Assembly: GCA_016291595.1 (NCBI GenBank) | Contig: JAEEXN010000023.1 | Span: 1 to 34,983, forward strand | Direction: 5' to 3' | DNA from: Prevotella sp. | Lineage (GTDB): Bacteria > Bacteroidota > Bacteroidia > Bacteroidales > Bacteroidaceae | Length of the DNA stretch: 34,983 bases | Shown: piece after piece, positions 8,389 to 17,071 of the stretch | How positions within the stretch are numbered: the stretch's first letter is position 1 | Layout: the number at the start of each line of letters is the position of its first letter | The notes under the pieces: generated by a model | Told to the model about the DNA's origin: nothing | Database searches by the model: none | The model's input: only the letters and a program-made list of their open reading frames with translations | Made by a program: the position numbers and the translations under genes

Positions 8389-9157
8389 TCGCATCCTTGA
8401 AGAAGGAGTCAAGAAAGAAGACCGGACGGGAACAGGCACCCTCAGCATCTTTGGAACCCAGTCGCGTTATCATTTAGCCGATGGTTTTCCTTTGCTGACT
8501 ACCAAAAAACTGCATCTCAAGTCGATTATCTATGAGCTGTTGTGGTTCCTGCGTGGTGACACAAATATTCAATATCTGAAAGACCATAAAGTCAGTATCT
8601 GGGACGAATGGGCTGATGAGAATGGTGAATTGGGTCCTGTGTACGGGCATCAATGGCGCTCGTGGCCCGACTATCAAGGCGGAACAATCGACCAGATACA
8701 ACAAGTAGTGGAGCAGATCAAACATCATCCCGACTCACGCCGCATGATTGTCAGTGCATGGAATGTGGCTGAAGTGAACCAGATGGCTCTTCCTCCGTGC
8801 CATACCATTTTCCAGTTTTATGTTGCAGAAGACACTCTTTCGTTGCAGCTCTACCAACGTTCGGCGGATACTTTCCTTGGTGTTCCTTTCAACATAGCTT
8901 CTTATGCATTGCTTCTACAAATGATGGCACAGGTGACAGGACTCAAAGCTGGTGATTTCATTCATACTACAGGTGACACCCACTTGTATCTGAACCATTT
9001 GGAGCAGGCGCGCCTGCAACTCACGCGAGAGCCTCGTAAACTACCAGTTATGAAGATTAATCCTGATGTGAAGAACATCTTCGATTTCCAATATGAGGAT
9101 TTCCAATTGGAAGGTTATGACCCGTATCCCCATATTAAAGCGGAAGTGTCGGTGTAA
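8363..9157 (+). CDS. thyA: Thymidylate synthase
   Basis: Converts dUMP and methylenetetrahydrofolate to dTMP and dihydrofolate. At 264 aa it has the canonical bacterial length. The active-site cysteine is Cys146 in [12 protein letters not shown], and the dUMP-binding RSAD and HLY segments are present. The start ATG lies inside the end of the methyltransferase gene. folA follows directly, and its product regenerates tetrahydrofolate from the dihydrofolate made here. Confidence 0.97.
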   Translation: MKQYLDILNRILEEGVKKEDRTGTGTLSIFGTQSRYHLADGFPLLTTKKLHLKSIIYELLWFLRGDTNIQYLKDHKVSIWDEWADENGELGPVYGHQWRSWPDYQGGTIDQIQQVVEQIKHHPDSRRMIVSAWNVAEVNQMALPPCHTIFQFYVAEDTLSLQLYQRSADTFLGVPFNIASYALLLQMMAQVTGLKAGDFIHTTGDTHLYLNHLEQARLQLTREPRKLPVMKINPDVKNIFDFQYEDFQLEGYDPYPHIKAEVSV

Positions 9158-9184
9158 GTGATATGTAACAAGAAAAAAGGAATC

Positions 9185-9712
9185 ATGATAAGTATAATTG
9201 CTGCCGTGGCCAGGAACAGGGCTATCGGATACAAGAACAAACTGTTGTATTGGTTGCCAAACGATTTGAAGCGTTTCAAGCAGCTCACTACGGGACATAC
9301 CATCATCATGGGGCGTCGTACTTTTGAGTCTCTTCCGAAAGGAGCATTACCTAACAGGCGTAATGTTGTGTTAACCCGAAATGTAGCTCATTCTGATGAG
9401 GCCAGTGATCCTCGTTTTCCTCAATGTGATGTCTATGTGTCACTCGAGGAGGCCCTGCAACATTGTAATCCCGACGAGGATATATATATTATTGGTGGAG
9501 CCAGCGTATACAAGAAGGCTCTTTCTGTAGCTGACCGTCTTTGCCTGACAGAGATTGACGATACACCGGTGGAAGCTGATGCTTTCTTTCCGCCTTATGA
9601 TGATTGGAAGGAGGTCTGGCGTGAGGAGCATGCCCCAGATGAGAAACACCAATATAGATATGCTTTTGTGGATTATGTTCCTGTTGAGTCAAGGGAACAT
9701 AATGAAGAATAG
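9185..9712 (+). CDS. folA: Dihydrofolate reductase
   Basis: Reduces dihydrofolate to tetrahydrofolate with NADPH. The N-terminus MISIIAAVARNRAIG is the classic DHFR beginning. The substrate-binding acid is in LPNDLKRFK, the NADPH-binding GRRTFES follows, and IIGGASVYK marks the second half. The product is 175 aa. The frame stays open back to a GTG at 9158, but ATG 9185 fits the family start and is preceded by a purine-rich AAAAAAGGAA, which is Shine-Dalgarno-like. It lies 27 bases after thyA and ends at a strong terminator. Confidence 0.96.
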   Translation: MISIIAAVARNRAIGYKNKLLYWLPNDLKRFKQLTTGHTIIMGRRTFESLPKGALPNRRNVVLTRNVAHSDEASDPRFPQCDVYVSLEEALQHCNPDEDIYIIGGASVYKKALSVADRLCLTEIDDTPVEADAFFPPYDDWKEVWREEHAPDEKHQYRYAFVDYVPVESREHNEE

Positions 9713-9723
9713 TATTGGAGACG

Positions 9724-9757
9724 AAGAAGGGCTGCATCTGAAAATGCAGCCCTTCTT
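9724..9757. terminator. Bidirectional terminator between folA and the Lrp gene
   Basis: Perfect 14-bp inverted repeat: AAGAAGGGCTGCAT (9724-9737) and ATGCAGCCCTTCTT (9744-9757), loop of six bases, with a T-rich tract after it on plus and A-rich sequence before it. It serves folA on plus and the convergent Lrp-family gene on minus. Confidence 0.92.
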
Positions 9758-9775
9758 TATGTTTTTATGCTTTTA

Positions 9776-10282
9776 TTATAATTCTTCTTCTTTCTCTTCT
9801 TTCTCGACCTCAACAGGTCCCAATACTTCAATGATAGGCAACTGCCTGTTGATGCTGGCATGGAAGGAGATAATGGTCTCCGACCGTGAGAGTCCCAAAG
9901 GCTGTAACTTGTCATGGATGATGTTGAGCAGATGATGGTTGTTCTGTGCGTAGATCTTGATGAACATGTCGAAGCCACCTGTCGTATAGTGGCATTCCAC
10001 GACCTCAGGAATCTTTTTGAGTTCCTCAACCACCTCATCAAACGTTTCGGGATCTTTAAGATAAAGACCTATATAAGCACAGGTCTCATATCCAATCTTT
10101 TCAGGATCAATTAGGAACTGTGAACCTTTAAGCACTCCCATGTTGGTAAGTTTTTGTATACGCTGATGGATAGCAGCTCCGCTGACATTACATGCGCGTG
10201 CTACTTCCAGAAATGGAATTCGTGCGTCCTCAGCTATGAGTCGCAGGATCTTTTTGTCTAATGAATCTAAAGTGTGTGCCAT
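9776..10282 (-). CDS. Lrp/AsnC family transcriptional regulator
   Basis: A 168-aa regulator. An N-terminal winged helix-turn-helix spans about residues 5-55 (LDKKILRLIAEDARIPFLEVARACNVSGAAIHQRIQKL). A C-terminal RAM ligand-binding domain covers about 65-150. Members usually form octamers and sense amino acids. The C-terminus carries a short acidic tail (EVEKEEKEEEL). It has its own -7 box 20 bases upstream, so it is probably transcribed separately from the exbD genes. Which amino acid it senses cannot be read from the sequence. Confidence 0.93.
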   Translation of the reverse strand: MAHTLDSLDKKILRLIAEDARIPFLEVARACNVSGAAIHQRIQKLTNMGVLKGSQFLIDPEKIGYETCAYIGLYLKDPETFDEVVEELKKIPEVVECHYTTGGFDMFIKIYAQNNHHLLNIIHDKLQPLGLSRSETIISFHASINRQLPIIEVLGPVEVEKEEKEEEL

Positions 10283-10302
10283 AAAATAGGTTTATTTGAT
10301 TG

Positions 10303-10334
10303 CAAAGATAATGTAAAATAACGACAAAAGCAAC
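10303..10334 (-). promoter_or_regulatory. Promoter of the Lrp/AsnC gene
   Basis: On the minus strand, TATCTTTG (10303-10310) with GTTG (10331-10334) 20 bases upstream fits the Bacteroidetes TTTG-N19-21-TAnnTTTG pattern with one mismatch. Its -7 box is 20 bases from the ATG. Confidence 0.6.
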
Positions 10335-10377
10335 AAATTATCATTATTTTTTCATTCTAGTAGTAAAAATGACACGT

Positions 10378-10830
10378 TTAATGCTTGCTACGTTCTATAG
10401 CTGCATAGCTGATGCGCAGGGCACCCGCCTTGCGCAAGGCTAATTTGACATCATTGACAATACCCATAGGGGTGTCTTTGTCTACTTTCAAAGCTACTGT
10501 CATTTGTTGTCTGTCTTCTGCAGACATACTGCTTCGTTCGGCTGCTACATATCGGCCAATCTCGTCGTAGTCCTCTGCATAACGGTTATCCAGCTGGATT
10601 CTAGTTTGTGTATCGCCTTTAGGTTTACCTATATATATATAGACGATAGAAGACTTTTTCTTCAGTTGTTGTAGTTCCGTACCAGCAGGTATGACATTCT
10701 GAACGGTGGGTGTAACTTTTCGCATATGAGTGACAATCATAAAGAAGAAAAGCACTGTAAAAATCAAGTCAGGAAGCGCAGCAGTGTTCAATCCGGGCAC
10801 TTTACGCTCATGTCGTCGGAAACGGCTCAT
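10378..10830 (-). CDS. exbD: ExbD/TolR-family proton-channel subunit (second copy)
   Basis: A 150-aa protein with one N-terminal transmembrane segment (LPDLIFTVLFFFMIVTHM) containing the Asp expected in the proton path, and a periplasmic domain with the ExbD-like end. The start overlaps the stop of the upstream exbD copy as ATGA, indicating translational coupling. It works with ExbB and TonB to energise outer-membrane transport. Bacteroidetes often carry two adjacent ExbD genes, as here. Confidence 0.9.
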   Translation of the reverse strand: MSRFRRHERKVPGLNTAALPDLIFTVLFFFMIVTHMRKVTPTVQNVIPAGTELQQLKKKSSIVYIYIGKPKGDTQTRIQLDNRYAEDYDEIGRYVAAERSSMSAEDRQQMTVALKVDKDTPMGIVNDVKLALRKAGALRISYAAIERSKH

Positions 10831-11399
10831 CGGCTACCTCCTTTCTGTTGGATATCAGAGACCTGTATCTTGTTATCAGCAGAAATGGGACTGTTGTTAA
10901 CCTCGGCAATACGTTGAGGATAATAGTCGCGCAGAGAAAGCTGCTCTTCCGCGCTACATTGTGTCATGGGCTTGCCATATTGTTTGCGAGCCTGAAGGTC
11001 GCGCAGATGATGATAGGCACGAACGATGGCGTTTTGTACCTGGAAGTACGCGTCATAGTTAGCCTCTCTGTCTGTCTCCAATTGTATGACATGCTTCAGT
11101 CGGTTTGCCTCAACGGAAACGAAAGTCTGAACACGCTCCTGCAACTGTTCAATGGGCAGCAGGCTTTCGTTGCACATCAATGAACCGTCGGCCATGATAT
11201 GCAGCTGCAATACGTTATGCTGGTCGATATCGGTAATCTCCTTCTGTTCTTCAGGAATGACGGGCGGTAACTGCCGCGTCAGTCCCTTGTCGACATCCAT
11301 TGAAGATGTGACAAGAAACAAAATCAACAGCATAAATGAGATATCAGCCGTTGAGGTTGTGTTCAGCGACGGGACCTTACGTTTCTTACGTTTGAACAT
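10827..11399 (-). CDS. exbD: ExbD/TolR-family proton-channel subunit (first copy)
   Basis: A 190-aa protein. It begins with the basic MFKRKKRKVPSLNTTSTADI followed by the transmembrane segment SFMLLILFLVTSS, the usual ExbD start, which is why ATG 11399 is preferred over the open frame to 11471. The periplasmic part is longer than in typical ExbD and ends in a Gln/Ser-rich tail. It overlaps the preceding small membrane protein gene by 37 bases. It is the partner of exbB and of the second exbD. Confidence 0.9.
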   Translation of the reverse strand: MFKRKKRKVPSLNTTSTADISFMLLILFLVTSSMDVDKGLTRQLPPVIPEEQKEITDIDQHNVLQLHIMADGSLMCNESLLPIEQLQERVQTFVSVEANRLKHVIQLETDREANYDAYFQVQNAIVRAYHHLRDLQARKQYGKPMTQCSAEEQLSLRDYYPQRIAEVNNSPISADNKIQVSDIQQKGGSR

Positions 11400-11713
11400 A
11401 CGACAAGAATAACGGCTGCGATTAGAAGCGTCAGTGACGTGAAAATGAACATGTCGGCAGCTTTCAGCCACAAATAGCTGTCAAAACTCTTTCCGTTGAT
11501 AAACAGTGGATTAGAAGAACCCACGAGAAACGTAATCAACAGGCATAACAATAAGAATGCACCCACGCCTATCGCAATCTTGCGTGAGGGAATTCCGTTT
11601 GACGTGTCGGCCGAGCGGTCGTGTAACAGCCAACGGCGCACCATGGCCCAGACTACTGTCCCCACTGCGGCAAGCACCACAAGATATGTCAATATCAAAA
11701 CTATGTCAACCAT
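11363..11713 (-). CDS. Small membrane protein in the exb cluster, unknown function
   Basis: A 116-aa protein (start MVDIVLIL at 11713; an in-frame ATG lies four codons upstream at 11725). It has three hydrophobic stretches at about residues 3-23, 48-65 and 88-110, separated by a short basic region and a GSSNPLFINGKSFDSYLW loop. No domain is recognised. It lies between exbB and exbD and overlaps the exbD start, so it is very probably made with the proton channel and may be an accessory subunit. Confidence 0.7.
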   Translation of the reverse strand: MVDIVLILTYLVVLAAVGTVVWAMVRRWLLHDRSADTSNGIPSRKIAIGVGAFLLLCLLITFLVGSSNPLFINGKSFDSYLWLKAADMFIFTSLTLLIAAVILVVCSNVRNVRSRR

Positions 11714-11737
11714 AAATCCTGCCAAAACTCGTTATAC

Positions 11738-12556
11738 CTAACTCTTTACTTTAGAGAGAATGTCCATCAGCGTAACGGCACTCTCCTCCATCTGCGAGGT
11801 GAGATGCTCAATCTTTGAGAGGATATAGTTGTAGAACAATTGTAGGATAACGGCTACAATGATTCCAAAAATAGTGGTAATCAGAGCTACTTTCATGCCT
11901 GCAGCCACAATGGTCGGGCTGATATCGCCTGCATCTTGTATCTGGTCGAACGACATCACCATACCGATTACTGTTCCCAAGAATCCCAGTGAAGGAGCGA
12001 TGGCAATAAACATTGTAATCCACGAGCAGCCTTTCTCCAAATTAGCTATCTGCACATTACCATAGGAGGTAATACTACGCTCAATGGCATCAAGAGGCTC
12101 GCTAATATGCAGGATACCTTGATAGCATATGCTGGCAACCGGTCCGCGTGTGTCACGGCAAAGCTGTTTTGCACCATCGTAATCATGCGTTTCAATCAAT
12201 TTCTCTACATCTTGCATGAATTTCTTGGCATTGATGTCGGATAAAGTGAGATAGATAATACGCTCAATACAGAACGCAAGTCCCAATACCAATGTCAAGG
12301 CAACTAGTGACATGAAGCCGGCACTGCCTTCCACAAACTTTTTCTTCAGGGACTGGTGGAAATTCATGCTCTGCTCAGCCTCCATTTCATCGGCCAGAGT
12401 TGCCTCAGCTAAATCGGCAACTTTTTGTGCGGCAGTGTCAACCACAGAAGTATCGGTGACAGCCTGCTGGGCGACGCTGTCATTTTGTGCTATTGCCAAT
12501 GTAGCAATGAAGAAAAACAATGTAGAAAGAACTATTTTTGAAACTCGGATTTTCAT
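11738..12556 (-). CDS. exbB: ExbB/TolQ/MotA-family proton-channel subunit
   Basis: A 272-aa protein. It begins with a signal-sequence-like hydrophobic segment ending near AIAQND, then an Ala/Glu-rich periplasmic stretch to about residue 75. Three further transmembrane segments form the ExbB core (GFMSLVALTLVLGLAFCIERI; WITMFIAIAPSLGFLGTVIGMV; ALITTIFGIIVAVILQLFYNY). The long N-terminal extension with its own hydrophobic segment is common in Bacteroidetes ExbB. It heads the exbB - membrane protein - exbD - exbD unit. The tRNA-Ser gene is only 71 bases upstream, with no clear promoter between. Confidence 0.93.
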   Translation of the reverse strand: MKIRVSKIVLSTLFFFIATLAIAQNDSVAQQAVTDTSVVDTAAQKVADLAEATLADEMEAEQSMNFHQSLKKKFVEGSAGFMSLVALTLVLGLAFCIERIIYLTLSDINAKKFMQDVEKLIETHDYDGAKQLCRDTRGPVASICYQGILHISEPLDAIERSITSYGNVQIANLEKGCSWITMFIAIAPSLGFLGTVIGMVMSFDQIQDAGDISPTIVAAGMKVALITTIFGIIVAVILQLFYNYILSKIEHLTSQMEESAVTLMDILSKVKS

Positions 12557-12627
12557 TGTGTCGAAAATAAAAAAACAGAATAGTTGGCTTTTGCCCCGGA
12601 ATTACGAATCCTTGTCTTAGATTTTTG

Positions 12628-12715
12628 CGGAGAGAACAGGATTCGAACCTGCGAGCCGGTTTCGCCGGCTACACGCTTTCCAGGCGTGCCTCTTCAGCCA
12701 CTCGAGCACCTCTCC
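12628..12715 (-). tRNA. tRNA-Ser (anticodon GGA)
   Basis: An 88-base class II tRNA on minus. The acceptor stem starts GGAGAGG and its 3' strand ends CTCTCC, plus discriminator G. The anticodon stem-loop is CACGC-CTGGAAA-GCGTG, giving GGA, which reads UCC/UCU serine codons. The long variable arm (AGCCGGCGAAACCGGCT) and TTCGAATCC T-loop are visible. CCA is not encoded. Confidence 0.96.
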
Positions 12716-12731
12716 TTATTGTTTCGCGCTG

Positions 12732-12739
12732 CAAAATTA
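12732..12739 (-). promoter_or_regulatory. -7 box for tRNA-Ser
   Basis: TAATTTTG on the minus strand matches TAnnTTTG and lies 16 bases upstream of the mature tRNA 5' end. A weak CTTG is found about 18 bases further upstream. Confidence 0.5.
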
Positions 12740-12783
12740 CGCTTTATCTGTCGAAAACAAGCATTCCGTCGTGTTATTTTATA

Positions 12784-13599
12784 TTAAATTTTGAAGATAC
12801 GTGCTACATTTTCATCTGTGACACGCTCCATCTCCTCTTTACTCACGCCATATGCATCAGCCAGACGCTCCAACACATATTGCACATAAGCACTCTCGTT
12901 GCGCTTGCCTCGCATAGGAACCGGAGCCATATATGGTGCGTCGGTTTCCAGAACAATACGGTCCATAGGCACTACTGCGGGCAACACTTCGGGCAGATGG
13001 CTCTTCTTAAAAGTAGACACGCCGCCAATTCCCAGTACGAAATTAGAAAACTGGAGTAGCTCCTCAGCCTCATGCTCATTTCCTGTAAAGCAATGGAACA
13101 CACCTCCCGGCAATTCGTTCTTGTAGTGTTTCAACAGATTTACCATCTCGTTTTGTGCTTTACGGCAATGTATCATCAGAGGCAGGCGTGTCTCAACCGA
13201 CCATTTTACTTGTTCCTCGAAAGCCAGCAATTGTTCATTCTCGAATTCCCGGCTCCAATAATAATCGAGTCCCACTTCGCCGATAGCGATAATGGGTGTC
13301 GGATGTGGAATATCGGGTGAGGAATTGTTTTTCGTTGCCTGAAACTCGTCGGTGAGTATTTTTTTTATATCGGCCAAGACTATTTGCCAGTCAGCGTGTA
13401 CTTCCTCGGGATGGAGGCCAATCATGGCGTAAAGATAGCCGGGATGCTGCCTGCACAAAGCTATGATACGATGAGAGGACGCCAGGTCGATAGCGGGGAC
13501 AAATATCTTCGTTACTCCAGCCTCATTGGCCCGCGCCATTGTTTCGGTGCGGTCGTTATCGAATTCTGGTCCGTCAAGATGTGCGTGCGTGTCAATCAT
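12784..13599 (-). CDS. tatD: TatD-family metal-dependent hydrolase
   Basis: A 271-aa TIM-barrel hydrolase of the TatD/YcfH family, metal-dependent and generally linked to 3'-5' DNA processing. The metal-binding HAHLD is at residues 4-8. GEVGLDYYW supplies the bridging acid, and MIHCRKA and VFHCFTG hold further histidine ligands. ETDAPYMAP near the C-terminus holds the last aspartate. Its start overlaps the polyprenyl synthase stop by four bases (ATGA). It could equally be the YcfH branch, whose substrate is not known. Confidence 0.93.
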   Translation of the reverse strand: MIDTHAHLDGPEFDNDRTETMARANEAGVTKIFVPAIDLASSHRIIALCRQHPGYLYAMIGLHPEEVHADWQIVLADIKKILTDEFQATKNNSSPDIPHPTPIIAIGEVGLDYYWSREFENEQLLAFEEQVKWSVETRLPLMIHCRKAQNEMVNLLKHYKNELPGGVFHCFTGNEHEAEELLQFSNFVLGIGGVSTFKKSHLPEVLPAVVPMDRIVLETDAPYMAPVPMRGKRNESAYVQYVLERLADAYGVSKEEMERVTDENVARIFKI

Positions 13600-14570
13600 T
13601 TCTCACGTTTCATCATTTCGTTGGTATAGGCAATCAGCTCTTGTTTACGCTCCTCAGGCACATTCACGGCAGCCAGGTATTTACGGCTCTCGGCGAAATA
13701 ATGCTCAATCTTTTCCTGTGCCAGACGGTTAATACCTATCTCATTATAAATACGGGTAACAGCCTCGATCTTCTCCTTGCGGTCGAACTCAGTGGCGGTA
13801 ATCCAATACATCAGTTCCTTACGCTGTTCGTCGTTGGCCCGGTTGCAGGCATTGATCAGCATGTAGGTCTTCTTGTTGCTTGTAATATCGCCGCCGATGG
13901 CCTTTCCAAATACAGCGGGGTCGCCATATACGTCAAGGTAATCATCCTGCAGTTGGAACGCAAGTCCCATCTGCTCGCCAAACTTGTATAAGAGTTGGGC
14001 ATCTTCCTCAGATGCATCGGCCAGCACGGCACCAATTTTTGTCGCACAAGCCAGCAAGACGCTGGTTTTCAGACGTATCATCTCAATGTACTCTTCCTCA
14101 CGTACATCGGTCCGCTGTTCGAAAGTCATATCATATTCTTGTCCCTCTCCAATCTCGAGAGCTGTCTCGGTGAAGATGCTCAGTACTTGGCTCAGCTTCT
14201 CGGGACGGCACTGGGCCATACGCTCGTAAGCCAGCACCAGCATCGAATCGCCCGAAAGAATAGCTTTGTTGGCGTCCCACTTCTTGTGTACAGTCTCATG
14301 TCCGCGCCGCATGTCAGCCTGATCCATCAGGTCGTCGTGCAGGAGCGTATAGTTATGATAGGTCTCCAGCGCGCATGCCTGCATCAGAATGCTCTCAGGG
14401 TCTTCGCGGAACAAGTTATAGGATAACAACATTAGGACAGGGCGAATGCGCTTGCCTCCCATCGACAGCACATACTGAATAGGCTCATACAAACTTCTTG
14501 GCTGTCTGTCGTAGGGCATCTGCTCAAGACAATTATTCACCAACTGTAGTATTTCTTTCGAACTCAACAT
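13596..14570 (-). CDS. Polyprenyl diphosphate synthase
   Basis: A 324-aa trans-isoprenyl diphosphate synthase. The first aspartate-rich motif is HDDLMDQADMRRG (Asp79, Asp80, Asp83) and the second is QLQDDYLDVYGD. The first motif lacks the two-residue insert of E. coli-type farnesyl synthases. An aromatic residue (Tyr74) sits five positions before it, which usually limits product length to about C15-C20. Chain length is therefore uncertain. It starts 16 bases after tonB, overlaps tatD, and supplies the same pathway as ispH further along. Confidence 0.92.
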   Translation of the reverse strand: MLSSKEILQLVNNCLEQMPYDRQPRSLYEPIQYVLSMGGKRIRPVLMLLSYNLFREDPESILMQACALETYHNYTLLHDDLMDQADMRRGHETVHKKWDANKAILSGDSMLVLAYERMAQCRPEKLSQVLSIFTETALEIGEGQEYDMTFEQRTDVREEEYIEMIRLKTSVLLACATKIGAVLADASEEDAQLLYKFGEQMGLAFQLQDDYLDVYGDPAVFGKAIGGDITSNKKTYMLINACNRANDEQRKELMYWITATEFDRKEKIEAVTRIYNEIGINRLAQEKIEHYFAESRKYLAAVNVPEERKQELIAYTNEMMKREK

Positions 14571-14586
14571 AATCTTATATCATTTA

Positions 14587-15291
14587 CTATAGACTGAATA
14601 CTATCGGTACACATACCATTGTGCGGCATGTTTCTCCCTGGTCTTGCCCGGGCTTCCATTTTGGCATCATCCGCATCACCCGCATGGCCTCGCGATCGAG
14701 ATAAGTGTGCTGGCCTTTTACCAGTTTCAGGTCGCCTACGGAACCGTCTTTCTCGACGATGAACGAGACGAGCACCTTGCCGTGAATCTTATTCCTTTGA
14801 GCCAAGGGCGGATACTTCAGGTTCGAGGTGAGCCATTTCAGGAAAGCTGTCATACCCCCGGGAAACTCAGGAAGAACCTCTACTGAAGCCGCATCCTTAA
14901 CAGGATTGCTTTCCACATCAGCGGGAGTAATAGCGTCAATCGGGTCTTCAACGGTCTGTTCGCTGACCTCTGAGGAGAACTCGTTCTGTACCATTTCCTC
15001 TATTTCGGCCACTTTCTCCTCCGTCTGCTCATCCACAATGTTCAGCTGCTCGATTACTTTCGGCTGCGTTTGCGGGGGAGCCACAGCCACCAGGTCCTCC
15101 TGCGGCGCCATGGGTAACAATTCCATATCCTCTGCCAATTCCTCCAGCAGATCCTCATCTTCCTCACTGACAACGCCAAGCGGGTATTCCAAGGCTACAA
15201 AGCAAAGGGCCAGTGCAACAACCAGGCCCAGAAGGAATGCCGTCGGGCGCAGGTGTTCTAAATCAGCATGATACGACTTCTTGATTTCCAT
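14587..15291 (-). CDS. tonB: TonB-family energy transducer
   Basis: A 234-aa inner-membrane protein. It starts MEIKKSYHADLEHLRPTAF, followed by one transmembrane segment (LLGLVVALALCFVALEY). A long acidic periplasmic spacer (about residues 45-150) replaces the Pro-rich spacer of enteric TonB. The C-terminal TonB domain is clear (LKYPPLAQRNKIHGKVLVSF, then MPKWKPGQDQG). It transmits ExbB/ExbD energy to outer-membrane receptors. ATG 15291 is chosen because the open frame further upstream runs through the promoter. It is followed 16 bases later by the polyprenyl synthase gene. Confidence 0.94.
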   Translation of the reverse strand: MEIKKSYHADLEHLRPTAFLLGLVVALALCFVALEYPLGVVSEEDEDLLEELAEDMELLPMAPQEDLVAVAPPQTQPKVIEQLNIVDEQTEEKVAEIEEMVQNEFSSEVSEQTVEDPIDAITPADVESNPVKDAASVEVLPEFPGGMTAFLKWLTSNLKYPPLAQRNKIHGKVLVSFIVEKDGSVGDLKLVKGQHTYLDREAMRVMRMMPKWKPGQDQGETCRTMVCVPIVFSL

Positions 15292-15298
15292 TTGTTTG

Positions 15299-15330
15299 CA
15301 AAAGTACGAAGAATCATTGTAACTAACGAA
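15299..15330 (-). promoter_or_regulatory. Promoter of tonB
   Basis: On the minus strand, TACTTTTG (15299-15306) is a perfect TAnnTTTG, with TTCG (15327-15330) 20 bases upstream as a near -33 box. Only seven bases separate it from the ATG, so the leader is a few bases at most. Confidence 0.65.
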
Positions 15331-15418
15331 CATTTTTAGTATTAAAAACAATTTTAACACCTAACATGTATTTCTCGAAAATAAATAGCCGTCTTTTCCG
15401 TTTATGAAATAAAATGCG

Positions 15419-15426
15419 TACCTTTG
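15419..15426 (+). promoter_or_regulatory. -7 box for porQ
   Basis: TACCTTTG lies inside the upstream part of the open frame that begins at 15414, so that ATG cannot be the start. The true ATG at 15435 is eight bases after the box. TTTC about 20 bases upstream (15395-15398) is a weak -33 candidate. Confidence 0.65.
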
Positions 15427-15434
15427 CACTTGTG

Positions 15435-16385
15435 ATGAAAAAGAGAATTCTTCTCATATTCTGCATTCTCCATACTGCTCTTAGCATCAGCGCCCAGGAG
15501 AGTCAGGCAGCCTACGATTTCCTCAGGTTGCCCGTGAGTGCGCATGCGGCTGCTTTGGGTGGTGACAATGTGACCCTGATAGAAGACGACGCAGCTCTGA
15601 CGTTTCACAATCCGGCCCTGCTCTCATCGGTAACTGACAAGACAATAGGGCTTGGGTTTATGACTTATATGGAAGGCGCGCGCATGGCCAGCGCCTCGTT
15701 CAGTAGAGCAGTTGGCGACAAGGCCTCGTGGGGCGTAGGCGCACAATATGCCGACTATGGGAAGATGAAGGAGATGGACGAGAACAACCGGCAGACGGGC
15801 GAGTTCTCGGCAAAAGATATTTCTGTGGCTGGGACTTTTTCTTACCAGCTCACCGAGCGTATCGTTGGCGGAATCACGGCGAAGATGATTAACTCGTACA
15901 TCGGCAGCTACAGTTCGCTGGCTATGGGCGTTGATTTAGGAGTCAACTATTTCGATCCCAACCGCGAATGGTCTGTCTCTGTCGTGGCACGCAATCTGGG
16001 CGGACAGCTGAAGGCTTTCGACGACCATTACGACCGCATGCCCATCGATGTGCAGGCAGGTGTCAGCAAGCGAGTAACCAAAGCTCCGTTCCGCTTGTCG
16101 GCAACCCTGGTGGACATGACGCATTGGGACTACCGTTTCATCGACCATTTGGTGTGTGGCGTGGATGTTCTGCTCTCGCAAACCATCTGGATAGGAGCCG
16201 GTTACAATTTCAGGCGTGCCCGCGAAATGACGCTGCTCAAAGGGACTGACGAGGAGAGCAGCCACGGTGCTGGCTTTTCTATGGGTGCAGGCCTGCAGCT
16301 GGAGCGTTTCAAGCTGAACCTTGCCTATGGTAAGTATCACATATCATCCCATTCATTGATTATAAACTTAGCATTTCAATTATGA
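15435..16385 (+). CDS. porQ: Type IX secretion system protein PorQ
   Basis: A 316-aa outer-membrane beta-barrel of the PorV/PorQ (FadL-like) kind, belonging to the attachment complex that anchors type IX cargo to the surface. It has a clean signal peptide ([21 protein letters not shown]). Early residues [22 protein letters not shown] and [13 protein letters not shown] are typical of PorQ. Alternating strands follow, and the protein ends in a barrel signal ([10 protein letters not shown], terminal aromatic-x-Leu). The start is fixed by the promoter box eight bases upstream. The stop overlaps the cmk start as ATGA. As I recall, porQ beside cmk and ispH is also seen in Porphyromonas. Confidence 0.9.
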   Translation: MKKRILLIFCILHTALSISAQESQAAYDFLRLPVSAHAAALGGDNVTLIEDDAALTFHNPALLSSVTDKTIGLGFMTYMEGARMASASFSRAVGDKASWGVGAQYADYGKMKEMDENNRQTGEFSAKDISVAGTFSYQLTERIVGGITAKMINSYIGSYSSLAMGVDLGVNYFDPNREWSVSVVARNLGGQLKAFDDHYDRMPIDVQAGVSKRVTKAPFRLSATLVDMTHWDYRFIDHLVCGVDVLLSQTIWIGAGYNFRRAREMTLLKGTDEESSHGAGFSMGAGLQLERFKLNLAYGKYHISSHSLIINLAFQL

Positions 16386-17071
16386 AAAAGATAACGATTG
16401 CCATCGACGGACACTCATCGTGCGGAAAGTCGACTATGGCCAAGGACCTGGCCAGGAAACTTGGATACATCTATGTTGATACTGGTGCCATGTATCGTGC
16501 CGTGACTCTATTCGCCCTGCGCAACAATCTGTTTAATGCCGACGGAACTATTAAAACGGAGGAACTGGAGAAGCGGATGGATGAGATTTGCATTTCCTTT
16601 AAGTTTAACCCTGAGGCCGGCCGGCCCGACACCTATCTGAATGGTGAGCTGGTAGAGCAGGAAATACGCTCTATGGAAGTCTCCTCGCATGTGTCGCCTA
16701 TCGCCACGTTGCCGTTTGTGCGTACGGCAATGGTTGCTCAGCAGCAGAAAATGGGCGAGCAGAAAGGCATCGTGATGGACGGGCGCGACATAGGAACGGT
16801 GGTCTTTCCTAATGCCGAACTGAAGATTTTTGTTACCGCATCTGCCGAAGTTCGTGCCCAACGCCGTTTCGATGAGTTGAAGCAGAAAGGCATGGAGGCC
16901 GATTTCGAGGAAATTCTGAAGAATGTGCAGGAGCGTGACTACATTGACAGCCATCGTGAGGTGTCGCCTCTTCGCAAGGCCGATGATGCTCTGGAACTCG
17001 ACAATAGTTATATGGCAATCGAGGAGCAGAACAAATGGTTGCTGGAGCAATACTCCAGAGTTGTGGAGTAG
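16382..17071 (+). CDS. cmk: Cytidylate kinase
   Basis: A 229-aa kinase that phosphorylates CMP/dCMP. The P-loop is [13 protein letters not shown] at residues 8-20, followed by [11 protein letters not shown]. The conserved [12 protein letters not shown] lies near residue 138. Length is normal for the family. It is coupled to porQ by a four-base overlap. The stop codon TAG (17069-17071) lies inside the first unit of a 21-bp tandem array, and the same frame meets TAG again at the same place in later units. Confidence 0.96.
   Translation: MKKITIAIDGHSSCGKSTMAKDLARKLGYIYVDTGAMYRAVTLFALRNNLFNADGTIKTEELEKRMDEICISFKFNPEAGRPDTYLNGELVEQEIRSMEVSSHVSPIATLPFVRTAMVAQQQKMGEQKGIVMDGRDIGTVVFPNAELKIFVTASAEVRAQRRFDELKQKGMEADFEEILKNVQERDYIDSHREVSPLRKADDALELDNSYMAIEEQNKWLLEQYSRVVE

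Noticed and set aside
9158..9184. GTG start for folA directly after the thyA stop
   Set aside because: The extra nine residues lack family similarity, and ATG 9185 has a purine-rich ribosome-binding-type sequence and the standard DHFR N-terminus.
12584..13059. Open frames crossing the tRNA-Ser gene
   Set aside because: They read through the antisense of a well-formed tRNA and into the end of tatD.
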